Part shown: positions 7,239-15,440 of the stretch, piece after piece
Layout of the letters: each line of letters opens with the position of its first letter
How positions within the stretch are numbered: position 1 is the first letter of the stretch
From: Bacillota bacterium
Lineage (GTDB): Bacteria; Bacillota; Bacilli; Desulfuribacillales; Desulfuribacillaceae
Reading direction: 5' to 3'
Assembly (NCBI GenBank): GCA_023388635.1
Contig: JAEWFW010000023.1
Span: forward strand, 1 to 42,727
Length of the DNA: 42,727 nt
Translations under genes and position numbers: made by a program
The notes under the pieces: model-generated
Database searches by the model: none
The model's input: only the letters and a program-made list of their open reading frames with translations
What the model was told of the DNA's origin: nothing

Positions 7239-8393
7239 TCACTTCCTATTTTTATATACTCTGATGGCATTCCGTGCTTCCTTCGCTTCGTATAGAGCTT
7301 TGTCGGCATTGGCTACTAAGCGAACGGCATCCATTTGGCTGGAATACGCCGCTAGTCCAAAACTGGTTGTCAATTTCAATTTGGGGTAATCGGCAAACGG
7401 CAGCTCATGTAGGTCTGATTGGATTTGTTCACAGATAACCACGGCATATCCCATTCCCACATCGCGAAATAACAAACAGAATTCATCGCCGCCATAACGA
7501 AAAGCGGTGACATTTTTACGATCACTCGTTAAAACTTTTGCAAAGTTAATGATACAAATGTCTCCGACATGATGTCCCCACTGGTCGTTAATATTTTTGA
7601 AATTATCAATATCGGCAATCGCTAGGATATAACGGCTTTCCTGATCATCCTCCATGGCTTTCAGAGCCGAGCGCAATGCTCTTCGGTTGTAAATTCCAGT
7701 CATTTCATCCACTTGCAGATGCTTTTCTAATTGCTGACGCTCAATTTCCAGCTGGATGCTTGCCTCATTTTTCTTTCGTTCAAACCGAATAACTACCATA
7801 CAAACCGCGGAAAAACTAATTAAAATAAAAATGGCGATAAAAAATTGGCTGAGCCGATGTGTACTTGTAAAAATACTTTCCTTATCCAAATCCCATACAA
7901 TAAATAATTCCGAGTATATAAAAGCGACGATGCTCGTCAACGAAGTAATAATTGTCACACGATAGTTAGCGTAGATAGCCGTCAACATAATTGCGATGGC
8001 AAAAATATAGCAAATGACCATAAATGTACTATGTACTGTATACAAAATAAAACATATACCCACAAAAACCCGGCAAACAGTATAAATTTTCTGCTCTTGG
8101 GAGAATTTATCAGACTTTATGACCACCGAGGCTACGGCAAGACATACACTATTAATTGCAATAGGAACAATCATATACTTCACAATAAACTGGCTGACAT
8201 TGCTTGATACTAACATATCCGAGTGAATCAAAAACATTCCCATGACAATTTCAATCACGGAGGCAAAAAAGACGAGTCCTATGGAAGTTTTGTAATGCAA
8301 ACGCAGCCAGTCTTGATCAATTTTTTTATATTCTTTGCGAATTTCTTGAAAAATCTCTTCCCTTGTATTGATCCCGAAACCCTCAGCACTCAC
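7239..8393 (-). CDS. Membrane-bound diguanylate cyclase (six-helix sensor, GGDEF)
   Basis: This 384-residue protein has about six transmembrane helices between residues 35 and 205, a short coiled coil (about 205-225) and a GGDEF domain (about 228-384). The domain has MTGIYNRRALRSAL, the nucleotide-site region FKNINDQWGHHVGD and an intact signature FRYGGDEF, so cyclase activity is expected. No RxxD inhibitory site is present (RKNV there). The membrane part resembles a generic helical sensor and its ligand is unknown. The start is GTG with a GGGGGGA site six bases upstream. It is the last gene of a three-gene operon with a V4R protein and another GGDEF protein, 47 bases after the latter. Confidence 0.88.
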   Translation of the reverse strand: MSAEGFGINTREEIFQEIRKEYKKIDQDWLRLHYKTSIGLVFFASVIEIVMGMFLIHSDMLVSSNVSQFIVKYMIVPIAINSVCLAVASVVIKSDKFSQEQKIYTVCRVFVGICFILYTVHSTFMVICYIFAIAIMLTAIYANYRVTIITSLTSIVAFIYSELFIVWDLDKESIFTSTHRLSQFFIAIFILISFSAVCMVVIRFERKKNEASIQLEIERQQLEKHLQVDEMTGIYNRRALRSALKAMEDDQESRYILAIADIDNFKNINDQWGHHVGDICIINFAKVLTSDRKNVTAFRYGGDEFCLLFRDVGMGYAVVICEQIQSDLHELPFADYPKLKLTTSFGLAAYSSQMDAVRLVANADKALYEAKEARNAIRVYKNRK

Positions 8394-8440
8394 TTCTGTC
8401 CCCCCAAGTATTATCGATATCGATGCACATCAAAGTTGCC

Positions 8441-9685
8441 TCAGGTGCTTTCTATATCACATTTTATAGTTCGCTTGTATTCGTACATCTTTTCATCGGC
8501 GGCTGATAATAATTCACTTGCAGACAAAGTGTTATCTGCTCTGACTGCGATGATACCGTAACTTATACTATGGTGGTAGAAAGTATCTGGATTGTAATTA
8601 AAGCTGATCAGCTTGTTTCGTAGCATCTCCAATTTATCCCTAGCTGCCTCTAGGCTCCAGTTTTCTGCTAACAACATGAATTCATCTCCCCCTATACGAC
8701 AAATGACCGCTCCCGGGGAAAATTCGCCCAATACATTCGATACACAAACAATGTACTGCTCGCCCTCTGCATGACCAAACCGGTCATTCACATATTTCAA
8801 ATCGTCTATGTCAACAAAACATAGAATAAAGTTTCGGCTTTCGCCTAGCCACTTATTAAGTATGTCCATGCCATAGCGGCGATTATATACTTGCGTTAAC
8901 ATATCATAATTGGCAATATTCTGTAAGTTGTTCAATTGTTCTCGTTCTTTGCTTACATCAATGAGCACAAACGCGAGGGCATCGCGCTCTCCCCAATGTA
9001 GAGGATGGATCGATACTGAATAGTATTGAGCGTTGGTCTGGTTGAGCAATTCAAGCTCCGTTGTATAGACTTCATCTTTACCATGCATTCCTTCCGCCTG
9101 CCTACTCAACCATTGGCGCAATTGCTTCTCATAGCTTGGGTCCGTTAAAGCATCCGTAATCTCACGACTGAAGAACAGCCATTCCGCGGTCTCGGTGTCC
9201 GTCACAATGATCCACTGCTCGAGTTGTCCCACGAGTAATTCATACAAATTTTTATTCTGTAGCAAGATGCGATTTTCTCGTTGCCGATTTTCGATTTCTG
9301 CCAACAAAGCAGAGCGCCTCAAATCGAGCTGCTCGATCATAGTATTAAAGGCTTGGGAGAAATCCCCCATAAAGTCCACGCGTTGCTGATAGTCTCCTTT
9401 AGCGACTTGCTCAGTCTGCCATGTCAAATGTTTGAGTGCGGCATGAAGCGCCTTGAGTGAAGCGGCAATTTCGTTGTCCGGCGGCGGCAGTTTGATATCT
9501 AAATTGCCTTTTGATATGGCTTTTGCCAACGCCGTCGTTTCCAAAACAGACTTGGAAAAGTACACCAACCCTTTTCCAAAATCCTGAAACCCTTCTGGTA
9601 GTTCTTGTAAATCCAAAACGGCGTTCTTCGGGTCATATACCACATTTCTCAGATAATCAAGCAAAAGCTTAGCTACAGGGTCCAT
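8441..9685 (-). CDS. HAMP-PAS-GGDEF diguanylate cyclase
   Basis: This is a soluble protein of about 414 residues. The N-terminal helices contain HAMP-like segments (about 60-150; 'KAISKGNLDIKLP' and 'QVAKGDYQQRVDFMGDF') without membrane segments. A PAS-like domain follows at about 165-265, then a GGDEF domain at about 275-410 with LTQVYNRRYGM and intact CRIGGDEF. There is no RxxD inhibitory site. The cytosolic HAMP arrangement suggests it takes its signal from a partner, most simply the V4R protein encoded just upstream. The start is set at the second of two adjacent ATG codons (9685) because AGAGGTG lies about six bases before it. Confidence 0.87.
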   Translation of the reverse strand: MDPVAKLLLDYLRNVVYDPKNAVLDLQELPEGFQDFGKGLVYFSKSVLETTALAKAISKGNLDIKLPPPDNEIAASLKALHAALKHLTWQTEQVAKGDYQQRVDFMGDFSQAFNTMIEQLDLRRSALLAEIENRQRENRILLQNKNLYELLVGQLEQWIIVTDTETAEWLFFSREITDALTDPSYEKQLRQWLSRQAEGMHGKDEVYTTELELLNQTNAQYYSVSIHPLHWGERDALAFVLIDVSKEREQLNNLQNIANYDMLTQVYNRRYGMDILNKWLGESRNFILCFVDIDDLKYVNDRFGHAEGEQYIVCVSNVLGEFSPGAVICRIGGDEFMLLAENWSLEAARDKLEMLRNKLISFNYNPDTFYHHSISYGIIAVRADNTLSASELLSAADEKMYEYKRTIKCDIEST

Positions 9686-9729
9686 CATGCTCACCTCTAT
9701 CCATTGCATTGTGTATAAGCATTGTCTGA

Positions 9730-10263
9730 TTATTCAATGACTCCACGGAATCGACAGACCCTATCGCCGTTCGACCAACAGTCAACCTCCCACACATTGT
9801 ACTTTTTACCTGTATAAGCCTCAAGAATACCTGCAATAAATCCTTCATCATAATAGCATACGGTTTCGTTCGTTATGGGAAGTCCGCTGCAATCCAAATC
9901 TTCCTCTACTGTAAGAATAATTTCTCCGGTAGTCTCATCAAAAGCCTCCATGCGCAGAATACCGACTTTTAGCTCCTTTAGCTTTTTTTGTAGATTAGCC
10001 ACAAAGGTATTAAAACCGACTTGCAAATCCAGCACATTTTTTGCAAACTCGATGCCCGCCAGATACCCCGCCTGCCGAAAATATTCATTAGCCTGCTCAT
10101 TTCCATATGCCTTACTTAGTACATCCAGCATTGTATACTGCATCAGGCGATATACCAATACCGGCATTTCTTCTCCTAAGTCTCCACGACCTCTTTTTAT
10201 ATCTCCCAAGTTATCCCACGTAAAAGTGTTATGTCCTTTATTCTGCATAAGTACATTTCCCAT
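9730..10263 (-). CDS. V4R-domain small-molecule sensor protein
   Basis: This protein of about 178 residues ends in a V4R (4-vinyl-reductase-type) domain, recognised from DCSGLPITNETVCYYDEGFI and the closing YNVWEVDCWSNGDRVCRF with its conserved Cys pair. V4R domains bind small, often hydrophobic ligands and occur as sensor modules in transcription and signalling proteins. Here the domain stands alone, 44 bases ahead of a HAMP-PAS-GGDEF gene and in the same operon as a second GGDEF gene, so it probably gives them a ligand or redox input. The start is set at the ATG at 10263, after a GAGGGGAG site; an ATG ten codons earlier is less well placed. Confidence 0.8.
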   Translation of the reverse strand: MGNVLMQNKGHNTFTWDNLGDIKRGRGDLGEEMPVLVYRLMQYTMLDVLSKAYGNEQANEYFRQAGYLAGIEFAKNVLDLQVGFNTFVANLQKKLKELKVGILRMEAFDETTGEIILTVEEDLDCSGLPITNETVCYYDEGFIAGILEAYTGKKYNVWEVDCWSNGDRVCRFRGVIE

Positions 10264-10574
10264 AACAAGTGCTACTCCCCTCATTAAGTACATCTACATC
10301 CATACGTTGATTATCGTCTTCTTTGATAATTTCTTCACATCTATAATCATGGTTTATTTTACCACGTCACCATGCCATACATCAATATATAAGCCGATAC
10401 TTAAATAAGCTGATTAGGGATCGAGTTGTTCATTAGTCGACTGTATGCCCGGCATTCATTTCAATTTAGTGGCGAGTGGCGTGATTTCCATGGAAATTTA
10501 CGGTATAATGGATTAATAATGTTACATACTAAAATTGTTTTTCAGATAAACAAGAATTGGGCGGGGGCATGCAA
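10264..10574. other. Divergent intergenic region (V4R operon / YhfC gene)
   Basis: There is no gene here. The minus-strand promoter for the V4R operon is listed separately. On the plus strand a TATAAT at 10504-10509 lies about 65 bases before the YhfC-family gene, but without a good -35 box. A CCATGG palindrome lies about 20 bases before it. No terminator-like hairpin is apparent. Confidence 0.4.
10356..10385 (-). promoter_or_regulatory. Candidate promoter of the V4R-GGDEF-GGDEF operon
   Basis: On the minus strand TTGATG (10380-10385) and TAAAAT (10356-10361) are 18 bases apart, about 90 bases before the V4R start. The match to consensus is moderate. Confidence 0.4.
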
Positions 10575-11210
10575 ATGAAAAATTATCGATGGAAATATCC
10601 TCTATGGACATTGTTAGGTGCCGTTTGTTTTTTTGTAGCGCAGCCACTTATTCGTTTCCCTTTATTGAACTACTTACAGGGAACAGCCGATTTTGCGATG
10701 TTCTCCCTATTGTATCCAATCGCGGCTCTCATATTTTTGGGCTTTTCCGCTGGAATTTTTGAAGAAACGGCTCGCTTCCTTTTTAAGATGTTTTTTTTAA
10801 AGCCGATCAAGTGCCCAATCACCCAACCAGTTTTATTCGGCTTAGGTCATGGATTGATGGAAGCTGTCGTATTGTTTCTTCCTTTATTCATGAGTGGCTA
10901 TTCTATAGAACAGCTATGGCTAGGTCTTGTAGAACGTGGATTGGCGATTCTTCTACATATTGCGTTGACAATTATCGTGTGGAATGGCTTTCAGACGAAT
11001 AAAAGAATGTTGTACCTTATTGCAGCGATTACACTGCATGGATTGGTTAATTCCGTATTAGTGTCTTTACAGATGCTTGGCATGTCAGCCATTCATGTCG
11101 AACTATTATTTGGCGTTATCGTGCTCCTGACGACCGTCTACGTAGTACATTCTAAAAAATTCTATACAAACGGAGGGAATGAAAATGAACGAACAGAAAG
11201 CGAAATTTAA
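10575..11210 (+). CDS. YhfC-family (CPBP-type) intramembrane protein
   Basis: This integral membrane protein of about 211 residues has around seven hydrophobic helices. It carries the motifs of the YhfC branch of CPBP/Abi-type intramembrane glutamic proteases: FEETARFLF (Glu pair), GLGHGLMEA (His), a third conserved His in LLHIALT and another in ITLHGLVNS. These polar residues inside helices are the presumed metal and catalytic ligands, so a membrane protease is likely, though unproven for this group. The start at 10575 is the second of two close ATGs and has CGGGGG seven bases upstream. It overlaps the next gene, a DUF3887 lipoprotein, by 26 bases, so the two are tightly coupled. Confidence 0.8.
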   Translation: MKNYRWKYPLWTLLGAVCFFVAQPLIRFPLLNYLQGTADFAMFSLLYPIAALIFLGFSAGIFEETARFLFKMFFLKPIKCPITQPVLFGLGHGLMEAVVLFLPLFMSGYSIEQLWLGLVERGLAILLHIALTIIVWNGFQTNKRMLYLIAAITLHGLVNSVLVSLQMLGMSAIHVELLFGVIVLLTTVYVVHSKKFYTNGGNENERTESEI

Positions 11211-11616
11211 AAGACAAACGATGTTAGGCTTTATTTTGCTATTATGCCTGACAGTCCTTGCGGCATGTGGCGGTCAAACATTATCTGAGGATTTTGACGA
11301 AGCTGCTTTAAAGTCAAGCGTGGAAGAAATCATTCAAATCATTGCTGACAAAGATAGCGATGCACTACGGGATCTATGCAACGTGACAATGAAGGAAGCC
11401 CTGACTGACGATGTTTTATCACAAATATATGAGGCAATTGACGAAGGAGGCGCTTTCGAAGAAATAACAGATATATCGTTCGCCGGTACTGAGGATAGCG
11501 CAACCGAAGAAGAATTTGCTCTTGTCGTCGCTAATGCCCAATACGAAAATAGAAAATTCACGTACACGATGACGTTTACTAAGCAAATGAAATTGGCAGG
11601 ACTGTTTTTCAAATAA
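11185..11616 (+). CDS. DUF3887-type lipoprotein
   Basis: This protein of about 143 residues has a basic N-terminus, a hydrophobic segment and lipobox LAAC (Cys near residue 28), followed by a small alpha/beta domain of the DUF3887 type ('LSEDFDEAALKSSVEEIIQ' and repeated acidic helices). Such domains occur as secreted or membrane-anchored ligand-binding modules next to membrane proteins. It overlaps the YhfC-family gene by 26 bases and so probably works with it at the outer face of the membrane. The ATG at 11185 is preferred because GGAGGG is seven bases upstream; the ATG at 11179 is only one base from that site. Its exact function is unknown. Confidence 0.78.
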   Translation: MNEQKAKFKRQTMLGFILLLCLTVLAACGGQTLSEDFDEAALKSSVEEIIQIIADKDSDALRDLCNVTMKEALTDDVLSQIYEAIDEGGAFEEITDISFAGTEDSATEEEFALVVANAQYENRKFTYTMTFTKQMKLAGLFFK

Positions 11617-11677
11617 TCACTGATGTCTTAAAAGTCCATACGCCAATGATTGACATCCAGGCGCTGCTGCTCTTTTC

Positions 11678-11715
11678 TTTACTTTTACGTATCCTTGTCA
11701 TATAATGACAAGGAT
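11678..11715 (+). promoter_or_regulatory. Promoter with palindromic operator over the -10 box
   Basis: TTTACT (11678-11683) and TATAAT (11701-11706) are 17 bases apart. A perfect 11-base inverted repeat, ATCCTTGTCAT (11691-11701) and ATGACAAGGAT (11705-11715), covers the -10 box. No T-run follows on either strand, so it is more likely an operator than a terminator. A dimeric regulator bound here would block RNA polymerase. The GGDEF gene starts 45 bases downstream. Confidence 0.6.
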
Positions 11716-11759
11716 AAAAGTAGCCTGTCCATCATCATGAATATTGGAGTATAGACGAA

Positions 11760-12653
11760 ATGAACGAACCGATCACATTGAACAAACTCGAACAATATTT
11801 AGAATTCTTCCATAAAATGTATGACGCAGTGCGGATCGTCAACCCAATCTCGAAAGAAGTTCTTGAATATCAAGACAAGCATTTTTCTAGTACCCATGAA
11901 GTTTGCCATAAATACTGGGGAGAGACTGGCATCTGTGATAACTGCATCTCCATCAGAGCTCATCACGATGATAAAAGCTACGTGAAACTAGAGCAAACCC
12001 CCGAAGCAATCATCATGGTCACTGCTTTCCCTGTTAAAACTTCGGAAACAGAGGTCGTATTAGAGTTATTCAAAAACGCTACGGACAGCATACTCGTAGG
12101 AACGGGAGTTTACGAAGACGGACAGCCTATGCAAAAAATTGTTCAAGACATGAACGATATGATATGCAAGGATGCATTGACCACCTTATATAACCGACAT
12201 TACATCAACGACCGACTGCCGGCAGATATCGTCAAAGCTACCCTGACACAAACGCCGATTACGATCATTTTTTTCGATATGGACGACCTTAAATCCATCA
12301 ACGACACTTATGGACACTCGGCAGGCGATCTCATCTTGAAGCAGACTGCCAAAACTGTTTTAGACTGTATACAAGAAGAAGATTGGGCTTCTAGGTATGG
12401 TGGGGACGAATTTCTAATTTGTCTGAACAACTGCGATTCTCAAGAAGCTTATCAAGTAGCCTTAAAAATCCAAACTGCCATATCAACAATTTCTGTGCCA
12501 TTTCAAGACCAACAGATATCATCGACGGTTTCTATCGGTATACACACCATGGGGGATGCTTCTCTGACGGCGGAGGAACTGATCCTTCTGGCAGATAAAA
12601 ACATGTACAAAGCCAAAGAAAGTGGAAAAAATCTCATTGTTAAGAGCAAATAG
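11760..12653 (+). CDS. Diguanylate cyclase with Cys-rich sensor domain
   Basis: This 297-residue cytosolic protein has an N-terminal PAS-like domain (about 1-125) containing the cysteine motif CHKYWGETGICDNC, a pattern seen in PAS domains of signalling proteins and suited to binding metal, an Fe-S centre or thiol reactants. The GGDEF domain (about 130-297) has LTTLYNRHYIN, FDMDDLKSINDTYGH and intact SRYGGDEF. The RxxD inhibitory site is absent (QEED there). It is monocistronic, with a palindrome over its -10 box. It ends three bases before the convergent AI-2E-type gene without a visible terminator. Redox or metal input is an inference from the cysteines. Confidence 0.87.
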   Translation: MNEPITLNKLEQYLEFFHKMYDAVRIVNPISKEVLEYQDKHFSSTHEVCHKYWGETGICDNCISIRAHHDDKSYVKLEQTPEAIIMVTAFPVKTSETEVVLELFKNATDSILVGTGVYEDGQPMQKIVQDMNDMICKDALTTLYNRHYINDRLPADIVKATLTQTPITIIFFDMDDLKSINDTYGHSAGDLILKQTAKTVLDCIQEEDWASRYGGDEFLICLNNCDSQEAYQVALKIQTAISTISVPFQDQQISSTVSIGIHTMGDASLTAEELILLADKNMYKAKESGKNLIVKSK

Positions 12654-12656
12654 AAC

Positions 12657-13136
12657 TTAAAAATCACGTCTTTTAATATCTATCACTGTCTTTATGACAA
12701 TGGCGACGACAGAACCCAGTACCAATCCCCACGGTCCAAAAATGACAGTGCAGACAATTGTAGAAAGGAAGGTATATAGCGGTTTGACACCGATACTTTT
12801 TCCGTTAATCAGCGGTTCCAGTACTTGCCGAACGACAAAAACAATCACAAAAATAACCAACAAACCGACGGCAATCTCTTGATTCCCCATGAATAAATGA
12901 ATCATCGCCCATGGCACTATGATGATCGAAGTTCCCAACAAGGGAATCACATCAATCAGCGCAATCAACAATGCCTTTAGCCCCCACCAACTGACATCGA
13001 TGATATAAAATCCGATGCAAAGAATCATAAATGTGACCATCATTACAATTAATTGGGTTTTAACAGTTGCTTTGATGCCTTTCCATGATGCAGATAGGAT
13101 CTCTTGCACATACGCAATAAATTTATCACTATTCAT
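12657..13136 (-). CDS. Half-length AI-2E/YtvI-type membrane protein
   Basis: This 159-residue protein matches only the C-terminal half of the AI-2E/YtvI permease family, which is normally about 340-380 residues. Visible are the helix before GLKALLIALIDVIPLLG, the family motif IALIDVIPLLGTSIIIVPWA, VVRQVLEPLINGKSIGV and LGSVVAIVIK, with about four transmembrane segments. The N-terminal helices are absent and are not encoded upstream. It nevertheless has its own ATG and a GGGGAT ribosome site, so it is either a functional half-transporter or a remnant. It follows the zinc-ribbon gene by 13 bases. Autoinducer transport should not be assumed; the family also includes sporulation and ion-exchange members. 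Confidence 0.75.
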   Translation of the reverse strand: MNSDKFIAYVQEILSASWKGIKATVKTQLIVMMVTFMILCIGFYIIDVSWWGLKALLIALIDVIPLLGTSIIIVPWAMIHLFMGNQEIAVGLLVIFVIVFVVRQVLEPLINGKSIGVKPLYTFLSTIVCTVIFGPWGLVLGSVVAIVIKTVIDIKRRDF

Positions 13137-13149
13137 GTAGAAATCCCCA

Positions 13150-13359
13150 TTATCCCATCAGAAAATCCAATACATTCATTCCGCTTGCAGTCTTTGCTTT
13201 ATAAAGCTCCGTGTACCCGCAATCTTCACAAGAAATCGTCAAAAACTTCTTGTTTTGCACATCAAACAATTTTGCCAAGTTGCCGCCGGTCGCTTGAAAT
13301 TGATCATGTTCAAAATGCTGACAACCACACTTTGGACATATATATTGTCTTTTCTCCAT
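13150..13359 (-). CDS. Small zinc-ribbon protein
   Basis: This 69-residue protein has two CxxC knuckles, CPKC near residue 8 and CEDC near residue 44, separated by FDVQNKKFLTIS; it is a typical zinc-ribbon protein with a nucleic-acid-binding look. The start is the inner ATG at 13359, which has GGAGG nine bases upstream; the open frame extends 13 codons further without a ribosome site. It is the first gene of a two-gene operon with the half-length AI-2E protein. The biological role of this widespread family is not established. Confidence 0.75.
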   Translation of the reverse strand: MEKRQYICPKCGCQHFEHDQFQATGGNLAKLFDVQNKKFLTISCEDCGYTELYKAKTASGMNVLDFLMG

Positions 13360-13550
13360 GAATCTCTGCCTCCAAATACATATTTTCACACTATACACAA
13401 CTAGTATAACACAAAACCTTCTGTTTCTTCTCTACAATGTATACCTTCTAGAATTCATAATTTACAGAAACGGCAATTATTAATCGCCAATCATGACAAT
13501 ACTACTGAATATCCAGCAATAGAAAATAGAAACGCAAAGGATTGAAACTT

Positions 13551-14639
13551 ATGAAAGTCGCAATACTAGGGGCAGGACTTTCCGGATTAGCTTGTGCGAA
13601 ACATCTTGAGGATCACAACATTACGCCGGTTATATTTGAGAAGCGGCATAGAGTCAGTGAACGATTCCCTAATATGGAAGCCATCATGCAACTTATGTAC
13701 CGCCCAATCAAGGATCCTTTACTATATATTAATCAAAAATACCGATTAAATTTAGTCCCTGCCGGTGTTACACATACGCTTGAAATCCATGCTCCTAATT
13801 TCCAAACAACACTCATCAGCGATAATTTGGGCTACACTTCGATCCGCGGACATGATGAACGATCATGGGAATGCCAGTTGGCGAAACAAATTAAAAGTCA
13901 AATACATTTCAATTCCACCGTTACGTGGCAAGATCTCGAACAGGACTTTGACCACATCGTAATCGCCACAGGCGACCCGACAATCGCGCGGGAGCTTGGT
14001 ATATGGAAAACGGACATGGAGGCGTTTCTTAAAGGCTGTATTGTCAAAGGAACATTTGATGTCGGCGTAGCAAAAATTTGGCTGAATACCCACCTCAGCA
14101 AACATTGTATGGTCTACTTCGCTCCCTTCGACACCAATGAAGCCAGTTATTGCACAGTAGCAATGCCTTCAGCATTGGAAGAGCTCGATACACTCTGGTC
14201 AAGGACGGTCAACGAATTAAACATACAGCCTATCCCACAGACAGAATTTAAATTTGAAGAGTACAAATTGGGCAGAGCATTGACACGACAAGTCGGCAAA
14301 CTATTACTGACCGGAGCCGCTGGTGGTTTTGTTGAACCATTCATGGGTTTTGGACAAATCCCCTCGCTCTTGAGCGGAGTCCATGCAGCCGAGTCGATTA
14401 TTACAGGCGCTAGCTACAATGACCTCACATCATGGTTTAACAAACATTACGCAGATAATCTAACACTCAGAAAATATGCAAATACGATGGACAATGACGA
14501 CTTTGACAAGCTAGTGGCTCTTGTGAAAACTAGCCCCATCAACCACTGGATGGCAAAGACAAACATTCCTGTTCTCGGAATTGCCGCCAAAGCCGTACGA
14601 TTGCGGAACATAATGAAATACGTTTTACCAAAATCATAA
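13551..14639 (+). CDS. FAD-dependent oxidoreductase
   Basis: This protein of about 362 residues opens with a Rossmann dinucleotide-binding motif GAGLSGLACAKHLE (about residues 7-20) and an acidic end of beta-2 (IFEKRHR). A second conserved segment, DHIVIATGDP at about 135, and a C-terminal LLTGAAGGFVEPFMGFG motif match FAD-binding monooxygenase or geranylgeranyl-reductase-like proteins. FAD binding is well supported but the substrate is not recognisable. The ATG at 13551 has AAAGGA nine bases upstream. It is a single-gene unit closed by a strong terminator. Confidence 0.75.
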   Translation: MKVAILGAGLSGLACAKHLEDHNITPVIFEKRHRVSERFPNMEAIMQLMYRPIKDPLLYINQKYRLNLVPAGVTHTLEIHAPNFQTTLISDNLGYTSIRGHDERSWECQLAKQIKSQIHFNSTVTWQDLEQDFDHIVIATGDPTIARELGIWKTDMEAFLKGCIVKGTFDVGVAKIWLNTHLSKHCMVYFAPFDTNEASYCTVAMPSALEELDTLWSRTVNELNIQPIPQTEFKFEEYKLGRALTRQVGKLLLTGAAGGFVEPFMGFGQIPSLLSGVHAAESIITGASYNDLTSWFNKHYADNLTLRKYANTMDNDDFDKLVALVKTSPINHWMAKTNIPVLGIAAKAVRLRNIMKYVLPKS

Positions 14640-14642
14640 ACA

Positions 14643-14677
14643 ACAGTCCCTACCTAATGGCGGGACTGTCGTTTTTT
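14643..14677 (+). terminator. Terminator of the FAD oxidoreductase gene
   Basis: ACAGTCCC (14643-14650) pairs with GGGACTGT (14662-14669), followed by CGTTTTTT. This is a classic intrinsic terminator three bases after the stop codon. Confidence 0.85.
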
Positions 14678-14690
14678 AACCTAACTTGCT

Positions 14691-15362
14691 TTAACGTTGA
14701 TCTTTCAAGATCGGACTGATTTTCTTATATATGACTATCGTTATCAAGGAAACGATAATTCCTTTTAATAGGTTAAACGGCACAATGCTGTATAGTACAA
14801 CATCCAGCTTACTGTTGATAAATGGCACAATTTCTGCGGACATCTGAATAATCGTATCGATTGGAATAAACACGCTATACAGTGGCAGCAAGACAAAATA
14901 ATTCATTGTTCCGCCGACAATCGCTTTAACGACCGTACCGATTGCCAGACCGATGACGGCGCTTTTCTTCGTCTTATGTCGATGATAAATGAACCCGGCA
15001 GTAAACACCATACTCGCATTGATGACAAAGTTTGCCAGTTCTCCGACACCACCCGTGGACGTTGTAAATAAGCCCAGAATATTTTTTACGAGTTCTACGA
15101 GAACCCCTGCAATCGGACTGAAAGCAAACGCTATAATAAATGCCGGAAAATCAGAAAAATCCATTTTTAAAAATGTAGGAAATATTGGAATTGATACTTC
15201 AATCGACGCAAGGATGAAGGAAATCGCCGCAAGCATGGATACGCTTACGAGCACTCTCAAAGAGATTTTTGGGCGATGTTTGCCCGTGGGATGCTGACTT
15301 TGTGGATTTTGCGGGTCTTGCTGAATTTGTTGACTTTGCTGATCTTGATAATGCTGACTCAT
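14691..15362 (-). CDS. ribU: Riboflavin ECF transporter substrate-binding component
   Basis: This 223-residue membrane protein has six hydrophobic segments. It carries RibU-type motifs: FPTFLKMDFSDFPAFI, the strongly conserved GVLVELVKNILGL, TGGVGELANF and NYFVLLPLY. RibU is the S-component that binds riboflavin and partners with EcfT and EcfA1/A2, which are not encoded nearby. The assignment is reinforced by the FMN riboswitch directly upstream. Unusually, the first 30 or so residues are a hydrophilic Gln/Pro/Ser-rich tail (many Q residues in short Q-x-x-P repeats) before the first helix, absent from typical RibU. An AAAGGAGA site precedes the ATG. Confidence 0.93.
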   Translation of the reverse strand: MSQHYQDQQSQQIQQDPQNPQSQHPTGKHRPKISLRVLVSVSMLAAISFILASIEVSIPIFPTFLKMDFSDFPAFIIAFAFSPIAGVLVELVKNILGLFTTSTGGVGELANFVINASMVFTAGFIYHRHKTKKSAVIGLAIGTVVKAIVGGTMNYFVLLPLYSVFIPIDTIIQMSAEIVPFINSKLDVVLYSIVPFNLLKGIIVSLITIVIYKKISPILKDQR

Positions 15363-15440
15363 TCTTCTCCTTTTCAGATATGAGTTGAATTTAAAGACAC
15401 TTCCCCACCTTCAAAAAACTGGTGGACGGCACCTTTAGTC

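Noticed and set aside
8441..10263. V4R gene as part of chlorophyll or methanogenesis chemistry
   Set aside because: The name of the domain comes from one enzyme family; the context with cyclases indicates a sensor.
11691..11715. Terminator of the DUF3887 lipoprotein gene
   Set aside because: The palindrome has no following T-run on either strand and overlaps a good -10 box.
12657..13136. Autoinducer-2 exporter
   Set aside because: The protein is only half the family length and the family name does not establish AI-2 transport.
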